Source: Ancylostoma caninum (taxonomy: Eukaryota > Nematoda > Chromadorea > Rhabditida > Ancylostomatidae). From it: a stretch of 64,000 bases of DNA. The position numbers were made by a program, and so were the translations under genes. Every line of letters starts with the position of its first letter. Position 1 is the stretch's first letter. Of the stretch, positions 57,034 through 64,000 are shown one piece after another. The notes under the pieces were generated by a model. The model was given only the letters and a program-made list of their open reading frames with translations, did not search any database and had not been told where the DNA came from. The DNA is taken from the NCBI GenBank assembly GCA_037903475.1, contig JBAJFG010000186.1, forward strand, positions 1 through 64,000, given 5' to 3'.

Positions 57034-57226
57034 TTGTTTTTGTTAGTACAGCTAGAGTTCGTCTTTTTGGAAGAATTGTTTTCTTGTTTGCCGACCTCAG
57101 AAGTGAAGTGTAATTCTAGCAAAAGAATTGCTCAGCAAGTGATACGTGCTGATCCAGCTGTGCTGAAAGCTCTGTCACAACAACATCAAACTGACACAGC
57201 CTTTTTTCTGAAATACCAAGGTTGAT
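57034..57226 (+). other. possible orphan exon, unassigned
   Basis: A frame ending RIAQQVIRADPAVLKALSQQ with more protein-like composition than its neighbours. No flanking exon in phase could be attached and no family is recognised. Confidence 0.2.
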
Positions 57227-57461
57227 AGATCCAAAGCTTTTTCATTTATATATCCAGGGCTTTTTCATTTATATAAGTTCAATAATCCTTTCCATACCTC
57301 AGCGACATCCAACTACTGTTAAAACGTATCTAATCCAAAAAAAATTCTTTGCGGTGTCAACAGGAAGATATAACCGCTTGACAGCATGTCCATTCGGAAT
57401 TCACTTAGCTTACTTTTCCACAATTCTTTACTATCAAAAATGACAAACGACCACTTATCTA

Positions 57462-57709
57462 CAGTGAGCGTCGATGGCGGTGAACCTTCCGCGGCCTAAA
57501 GAAGGACGCAACGCAACCTCGCCTCGCGCGCCGGAACCGATGTCGTCTGCCGCTGGTATGCAATTTCTAGGCGATGTTCTTACCGATTTGATGATCTTCT
57601 CCCTGATCGGGTGGAAAAAACTGCTAGAAATAGCATAACAGCAACAGACAACGGCGATTCCCACGGGCGGTCGAGACAGCGGAAAGGCCACCGCCATCGA
57701 CGCTCATTG
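57462..57709. mobile_element. 248-bp MITE with TA target-site duplication
   Basis: Termini CAGTGAGCGTCGATGGCGG and, inverted, CAATGAGCGTCGATGGCGG flank a non-coding core, with TA at 57460-57461 and 57710-57711. A TA duplication is the hallmark of Tc1/mariner-superfamily insertion. Confidence 0.85.
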
Positions 57710-57906
57710 TACGTTTATAAATCCAAATAGTTTTCAAGATATTTCTTTCAATTTGTATGAGTGATGCAATTTTTGAGTTCAGACGTACTGGAGTAATGCC
57801 TAGCTAAATGTGGCAGCGAATATTAAAGGCAGCGGTCACAGGAATTTTCGCCTCTGGAGGAAGTCGATTATCATGTAGCCTACAGCTGGACAAATACAAG
57901 AGTAAG

Positions 57907-58222
57907 TTGAACACAACGAACAGAGGCCTACCTGCGAAGATACTGCTGTGGACGTATCTGCCGCTATGGACAAAAAGGGTTCCGCTTCAGCTAACGCCAT
58001 TGACTGGGTGAGTGTATGTGGTTCATTGAAGGGTTCTGTGTGGAATGCGCACCATTTGCAGTGTTTCGTGGCGGGTCCGACCACGAAACACTCGCTCGCC
58101 GTGTGGACGCAGATGAAATGGCGCCAACATTTGCTGTGTTTTCCGCGTGTTTTACGCTACTTCATCATTGCCGATAAGATCGTCGTCCCTGAAACCCCGA
58201 TATACCGCGAAATCTCCAATGT
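57907..58222 (+). other. possible orphan exons, unassigned
   Basis: Two stretches look exon-like: one ending at a ggtgag after GSASANAIDW (57907-58008) and one from an acceptor ttgcag at 58055-58060 to a gtgagt at about 58232. Two frames are open in the second, so the reading is ambiguous, and no family is recognised. Confidence 0.25.
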
Positions 58223-59295
58223 GGAAACTTCCGTGAGTGCAGCCTTTAAGGTGTAACGAAACAGGCAAGTACCGAGCCATCAAAGATACTGCGCGTCGAA
58301 AAAAAGTGTTAGATGGTGCATAAGTTGCACCTTAAGAAGTGTAGCGCGACCTACTCGATATCCTATGTGGAGCATGCTAATATCTTGGATTCCACCCCGC
58401 TTCTTCGGTCCTTTGTCAAGAAAACGTTTCGGGATACACTGTACAGCCCTCCCGATCCTGTGTTTTGGCTAATCCAGTAAAGGCGGTTGAGGGCAAGTAC
58501 AGCAAACGGGGGAACAACGTAATCCGAACTGGGCTGGGATTCATGAAACGATGACCAAGCAAACTACGGATGGCTAGCCTGACTGGTTATCGTGTTGACT
58601 ACATAGAGCTATGAGATGCAGACGGCAAACGTTGGTTTGCTAGCCTTGGTTCACTTGGTTATCATGCCTGAATCACAATTCTGAAGTCCAGTTATCCACG
58701 TGAAGGAGATGATGCTGCTATCATGGGAAAATGCGGAAGGAGTGGACTGATTGGAGGTGAGAGCTGCTGGCGTATACAGCAGAGTTTCGAACACAGCAAT
58801 TAAGCCACATACACCGCCCAACCAGCGTCGTCTTGTCAGAATTACGACCGTAAGAAAATTTTCACGACCAGACCCATCCGCAGGGTGCGGAAAAACAAAT
58901 GTTGAAGATTTAAGATAGAAAATCTCGTTTCTAATGCCATAAAGACCAGAATTACTGCTATCAAACTGTTACCTGATTCTGGGTAGGGAACGTTCATCAC
59001 GAGAAAAAAAAACTCAAAAAATGGTGAAGTTGCGGTTTGAGCAAGCACCTGTTTCGACGAGTTCAGTCAATTGCACAGCGACGTTTCTGGTTTGACTTGA
59101 TTCTCGCGTTTTAAATCGGACGCTGACAAGCTCGAGGTCCACTCAACCCGTTTCACTATGGATATTAATATTGAGCGAGTTCAGTCAATTTTTCTGTTCG
59201 CTAGAAGCAGTGGTAGTATTTGTAAGACTCGTAGTTTAGCTGAGATCAGGATCATAGATTTTCTTCAGTCCTCAAACTTTTTTCTCTTCTATTGA

Positions 59296-59608
59296 AGAAC
59301 TTCAGGACATGAGCAGTAGTGAGCATGTGCATCTGTCACCTGAGGCCAGTATCGGGGACAGTTCCAGCACTACGGAGTCAGTAAACATGTTAATACAGGT
59401 CGAAGAAGTCATCAGTCACTGATGAGAAACCGTCAAAGTTGGCGGAGTGCTGCTCGACCAGAAAGAACTTCAGCGACCAGGCAAGGGGGTATTTAGAGAA
59501 CCACCGAGTGCCGATGAGTTAACGAAGCTATTTGAGGGTGCGTTCTGCACAGCAAAACGCGCATCTCGACACATTGATGTCTCTGTTCCCAACCGTCGCT
59601 CTAATTAG
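59296..59608 (+). other. possible orphan terminal exons, unassigned
   Basis: A frame from an ATG at 59310 (MSSSEHVHLSPEASIGDSSS) to a potential donor near 59399, and a second frame to a TAG at 59606-59608 containing LLDQKELQRPGKGVFREPP and ADELTKLFEGAFCTAKRAS. They could be the end of an unrecognised gene or a decayed one. Confidence 0.3.
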
Positions 59609-60189
59609 ACTATTGTAAATGTTGGTGTTGCCCGTCATGTTGCTTACTGCTCACGTTGCATGGCTGACGATCCCCGATCCGAATGTCATGATGATGTTGC
59701 TGTCCCTCCTGCTCGCATAGGCGCTCCACAGTAGCTCGAATTGGTTGCTCGTATATTTTCGCTCCTAGATAACAAACGGCGCAGCGCCACGCCCTTACAT
59801 ACGTAGTCATGGCGCAGATGCTCAGAGAGTAGGATATCACATATTCACATACCATGGTGACAGGTCACGTGAAAGGGATACAAGGAAGATTTTTAGGTGA
59901 AGTGTCTCGATCATTTCCCGAGAACCTAATAGTTTCCAATCACAAGATTTTTTTCTCCCTTACAATAGCTTAGTACTTCTCAACACGGGAAACCTCTCAC
60001 AACCAAGACCGTTGGTGTGCGCGTACTGCTGTCCACCAATTCCTGCAATACTTGATCAGTGTGAAATTTCTGCGCAAACTTCAAAAGGCAGGCACACCCG
60101 AATTTCTATCATCCCGTATGAGGCGCTTTCATTTAAACATGGGTAATATGACGCGATAACTTGTGAGATATACGGGGTAATTTGACGTG

Positions 60190-60375
60190 GCAGTAATAAC
60201 AATTTTAACTTTCATTACCTTCCGAGCGTCACTGATTCGAAAGCGTATAAGCGGGATTGAGTATTCACGCCCGACTTGATGGTATTACATACATTTGCTC
60301 TTATTCTGCTCCCAACACTGCAAGTGTCAAGAGTTGTTCATTTTTTGTCCACTAACTTCTGAAGCAGATTCAGAC
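60190..60375 (+). repeat. duplicated upstream region of the chemoreceptor pair, copy 2
   Basis: Diverged copy of 51668-51870 (ttcgaaagcg, agtattcac, ttgatggtat, ttgctcttattctgc, cttctgaagcagattcag). It is now about 2.3 kb away from the receptor frame it once preceded. Confidence 0.7.
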
Positions 60376-60399
60376 CGTCCGACCCACGCCGCAGTTCCA

Positions 60400-61014
60400 G
60401 ATTTCTACTGACGCTCCCTTCGCTCGCATTCTCTCCATTGAGGGCAAACAAAAACGATGCAGATGGGTTCAGTGAATCTCAGCTGTAGCCTTCTTTCTTT
60501 CCAGTAGAATAATTCTCTTTGAATGGGCAAGTAGGTATGTATAATCGGATGTAACCGATTTAGTGCCAATGTTCTCTTGCAACGATTCATGCTTAGCTGT
60601 TCTGCTGAGACACTTGGCGCGGCCTGGCCGCTCTCCCAGTGGGTGCCAACTATCCGAGCAGCTGCTGATCACCTTCCGGCGTCCGGGCCATCACCGCATA
60701 CCGGCCGGGGTGCAGCCCATCACCGGCTGGCCGTTCTACAGCTCATGGCTGGCCGGCGCGATCCTGGTCGGAAGGGTTGGCTGGTAATAGTAGAAAAGTG
60801 TGATGAGGTCCTATTGGTCGACCGGCCAGCCGCACCAAGTGTCTGAGTGAGTACCTATTCTTTCATGTCCTCCTTCCTCCACTCTACCAACCACACCATG
60901 CTGGTCTATACCCTTTTTATACATATGATCTAATCATCACTATCACTGACCAATTCTGGAACGTCGCAACGCTCTGGCACGCACGTGCACACTTAGACTA
61001 ATCCCGTTATCATG
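60400..61014. repeat. GC-rich dispersed repeat material
   Basis: The segment 60548-60600 (gtaaccgatttagtgccaat) is a diverged copy of the inner arm of the foldback element (62048-62100). The GC-rich part 60610-60840 ends in ttggtcgaccggccagccgc, similar to ccggccagtcgca at 2714-2728. Plus-strand open frames here are not credible genes. Confidence 0.55.
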
Positions 61015-61206
61015 ATGACTTATAATAACGGGCTTACTTCGTCTGTCACGCGTGTGTGTGAAACGAAATTTCCTGATTGGTCAGTGATGGTGATTACGAG
61101 GTCAACAAGATGATAGGAACAGGTATGGTGAGGTCCAATGAATGAAGAGAAGCTCTAAAGGATGGGGAATTGGAGAGCGGTGAGTCACCGCGGTGTGGAG
61201 GTTGCG

Positions 61207-61510
61207 CCGGCGTCCAAAAGTGGGGAAACGCCTGGAGTCGGGTCCAACGGTGTGATAAGGGTGTGCCGGCGTCCAAAAGTGTGAAACGCCTGGAGTCGGG
61301 TCCTACGGTGTGATAAGGGTGTCCGGCGTCCAAAAGTGTGAAACGCCTGGAGTCGGGTCCTACGGTGTGATAAGGGTGCGCCGGCGTCCAAAAGTGGGGA
61401 AACGCCTGGAGTCGGGTCCAACGGTGTGATAAGGGTGTGCCGGCGTCCAAAAGTGTGAAATACCTGGAGTCGGGTCCAACGGTGCGATAAGGGTGCGCCG
61501 GCTTCCACAA
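61207..61510. repeat. 58-bp tandem repeat, about five copies
   Basis: The landmark ccggcgtccaaaagtg recurs at 61207, 61266, 61323, 61381 and 61439, with a variant at about 61498. The right arm of the same foldback element has only one equivalent copy, so the array expanded within the left arm after insertion. Confidence 0.92.
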
Positions 61511-62525
61511 GTAATAGAAATTCGCTAGGTGGGTCTATTCCTGCATGAGGGGTACCCTTATCCTGTTTCGGCGAACCCTCCTACCTAAATCACCTAGATG
61601 TACGTTGTTTCCTTTCGTATCCGTGTTCTCTTCCCATTCCGTTTGTGTCTAAATGAACCACTCCTTCCTTTCCGTTTATACACACCAGTGGATCCTTATC
61701 ACTTGAATTATCACAACACCCAGTTGAGCCTAAATCATTTCAAGATAACATTTGCACTGAATTGATTACACTCAGTTCTTCACGGCCACTAACTTCACTC
61801 ATATGGAAGAGCATAAATTCGTTCATATGGGGGAAACCTACTAGCTATGAGATCAAGGGTTTCTCAGGAAAGCGATGGAACTGCGTGGAAGGATGCAGGT
61901 TTTATCAATCCATTTACACTTTTGTGTTCGCTTTCGATGTGCAGTATGCGAGCGAAGCGAACATCAATAGAAGTCTGGAAGTCCAGCGTTAGCTGGACGG
62001 CCAGACTGGTTATTATATACCAGTGAGTGGCCGTGAAGAACCGAGTGTAACCAATCTAGTGCAAATGTTATCTTGAAATGATTTAGACTCAACTGGTTGT
62101 TGTGGTAATTCAAGTGATAAGGGTCCACCGGTGTATATAAACGGAAAGGAAAGAGTGGTTCATTCAGACACAAATGGAATGGGAGGAGAACACGGATATG
62201 AAAGGAAAGAATGTACATGTAGGTGATTTAGGTAGGAGGGCCCACCGAAACAGGATAAGCGTACCCCTCATGCAGGAATAGACCCGCTTAGCGAATTCCT
62301 ATTGCTTGTGGAAGCCGCCGCACCCTTATCACGCCGTTGGACCCGTCCCCTGGCGTTTCCCCACTTATAGACGCCGGCGCACCCTCCACACCGCGGTGCG
62401 TTCACCGCTCTCCACTTCCCCATCCTTTAGAGTTTCTCTTCATTCTTTGAACCTCACCATACCCGTCGCTATCATCTTGTTGACCTCGTAATCACCATCA
62501 GTGACCAATCAGGGAATTTCGTTTC

Positions 62526-62549
62526 ACACACACACACACACACACACCA

Positions 62550-62613
<64 letters not shown>
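62526..62613. repeat. CA microsatellite
   Basis: About 85 bases of (CA)n with a few interruptions, in the right arm of the foldback element. The left-arm equivalent near 61060 is only cgcgtgtgtgtg. Confidence 0.95.
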
Positions 62614-62616
<3 letters not shown>

Positions 62617-62673
62617 ACAGACGAAGTAAGCCCGTTATTATAAGTCATGATTGCGTGATGCTTTAGTTACGAG

Positions 62674-63784
62674 TTGGAATGGATTGTAACGAATACGAAT
62701 GAAGTGATAGTTACGACTATTCAAACGGCTAATTCCATTATTTCGTCATTTTGTGGTCTGTCATTATATCGCTTCATTTTGTATAGGATTTTGCGGAAGA
62801 AGTCAACATTGAACCAATATCAAGAGTTGATCGTGCTTCAAGCATCGATAGGAGCAGTTTCTATTCTTCTCCGCTTACTTGCCAACCAGGTTTGCTTCAT
62901 ATTTAAAGTTAAATAATGGTCCGCTGTTCGAGAACGAAAGTTGCGTTGAAGTTTAGTTGACCTCGAACCAATAATTTGAATGACTCTGTTGCAGACCGTA
63001 ACAATAAGAGGCAATGTGGAGAAATTCTTCGATTTTATGCCTTTTCCCCCAGTCACCCAAATTATAATACTATTCTCAATCTCGATTTGTCGTTGTTTTG
63101 AAGAATTTTTTTTATTATTATCTTCAACATTCATCGAGTCCTTATATTTCTCAGGTAAGCTGGTTCTATAGTACTTTCCAAAGACGTCAAGTGATTGCGG
63201 TCACTGACGCGGTAAACAGAGTACATAGAGTGTATTATTACCAGTTGCCAGACAAGCGGCTGGTAGAACTCCAGAGAAAGCCTACTCACGTGAAGGGACC
63301 TAATGCAACTGCAGTTCAGTGACAGAATTTTTTTAACTGTGTTCCTTTTTACGGCAAAATGTATTCTTATGAAGCCCCTTTTTTCACGCGAAATAATTGC
63401 AAGATAAAATCTCACATAATAAGAGGTCATTCCCCTGTTGCGGCGAGGAGTCATTCTAGGCCACTCTGGATTCGAAAGTTTTACGCAATGTTTTCACCCG
63501 TAGTCCTCAGATACAGTATAGTTTGTGCTGGCGCAAGAACCAAAGGCCCGCCAGTGAGTTAACTTCGTTAAGTAGAAGTGGAAATGCTAAGTATTCGAGA
63601 AGTACATTCAATTTTGCAGCTTGAATGGTTAGAATGGATTATGGAGGTGCTTTTTGTGCCCGCTATCATAGCCGTTTCTGTCGTCTGCTACATCTCAATA
63701 AATAGACATTTTCGAAACGTTGGCGGTTACACAGAGAAGGTGAAGCGGATGCAAGCCAAGTTGTCAAGTAGTATATACATTCAG
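62674..63784 (+). pseudogene. seven-transmembrane chemoreceptor copy 2, decayed
   Basis: Exons 62674-62889, 62995-63154, 63460-63553 and 63620-63784 match exons 1-4 of the copy at 51889 in position, phase and sequence (IVTNTNEVIVTTIQTANSII, FEEFFLLL, SPVVLRYSIVCAGA, LFVPAIIAVSVVCYISI, KRMQAKLSSSIYIQ). The codon aligned with the ATG of copy 1 is TTG, with an in-frame stop upstream and no nearby ATG. Exon 2 is 160 nt against 158 nt because of extra T/A bases after GAAGAATTTTT, which shifts the frame before FNIHRVLIFL. The last two exons would lie beyond the window. Confidence 0.85.
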
Positions 63785-64000
63785 GTAGTGCGAAATTACT
63801 ATTCATATACGGGATGCACGCCACGACGAAATTTAATTGAAAAAATAAAGCGAATATATAGTGCGTTTCATAACATAAAGGCACCCCAGAAAAAATGCAG
63901 TTACACGTAACGTGTTAGAAAACACCACGAAAGTTAATTGAATCAGCATGTCCAAAAACCCTAGTTTCTGTCTTGTACCTGATGTTATGGAAGGAGATTA

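Larger units (their letters stand above)
61015..62648. mobile_element. 1.6-kb foldback element
   Basis: The left arm (about 61015-61790) and right arm (about 62026-62648) are inverted copies, sharing gacttataataacgggctta at the outer ends and agtggccgtgaagaac at the inner ends. The centre is 61791-62025. The arms differ in length because the left carries an expanded 58-bp tandem repeat and the right carries a long CA microsatellite. No transposase frame. It sits 26 bp before the second chemoreceptor frame. Confidence 0.9.

Noticed and set aside
60563..60846. GC-rich frames that look bacterial
   Set aside because: The region shares pieces with other repeats in the window (2714-2728 and the foldback inner arm), so contamination or gene transfer is unnecessary.
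61094..61510. 138- and 107-codon minus-strand frames with repeated TRLQAF and PLSHR segments
   Set aside because: They translate the 58-bp tandem array inside a foldback element; neither has a plausible start context nor a partner exon.
62526..62613. CA-rich tract as a regulatory element
   Set aside because: A plain microsatellite inside a transposable element; no evidence of regulatory function.

Overview
This window is eukaryotic nuclear DNA. Genes are split into many short exons with GT..AG introns, intergenic DNA is AT-rich and full of repeats, and there are no operon-like bacterial genes, CRISPR arrays or phage features. The gene families (a CYP33-like cytochrome P450, seven-helix nematode chemoreceptors, divergent Receptor-L-domain repeats, RTE and CR1-like retroelements, mariner-like ends) point to a clade V nematode, probably a strongylid such as a hookworm. 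The species is inferred, not proven. Exons were assembled by hand from splice sites and reading-frame phase; no search was run.

Layout. (1) 1-12140, plus strand: the 3' part of an ANKRD50-like gene, 21 exons in one continuous frame, covering the end of a STAND NTPase module, an ankyrin array and a short Ser-rich tail. (2) 13190-15750: degenerate mariner-like DNA with a 117-bp tandem repeat, then a 260-bp hAT-type element with a perfect 8-bp target-site duplication. (3) 16037-18933, minus strand: nine in-phase exons of a CYP33-like P450 with the heme-binding loop; the first exon and a normal last exon were not found. (4) 19000-32800: retroelement-rich DNA with a 5'-truncated RTE element (target-site duplication visible), a decayed CR1-like element with endonuclease and reverse transcriptase pieces, and a long foldback repeat.

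(5) 32818-49988, plus strand: the most striking locus. One gene of at least 35 exons encodes a signal peptide followed by 17 tandem copies of a roughly 141-residue cysteine-rich module resembling a divergent Receptor L domain. Each module is built from one exon pair, almost always 243 nt plus 180 nt, and all internal junctions are phase 1. The predicted product is about 2,420 residues, apparently secreted, with no membrane anchor seen.

(6) 51889-56672, plus strand: an intact-looking 319-residue chemoreceptor gene whose fourth intron is loaded with foldback elements. (7) 56680-62650: mostly repeats, including a TA-flanked MITE and a 1.6-kb foldback element. (8) 62674-63784: a second chemoreceptor copy that has lost its ATG, carries a 2-nt frameshift, and has been separated from its duplicated upstream sequence by the foldback insertion. 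Genes (6) and (8) are a tandem duplicate pair, one kept and one decayed.
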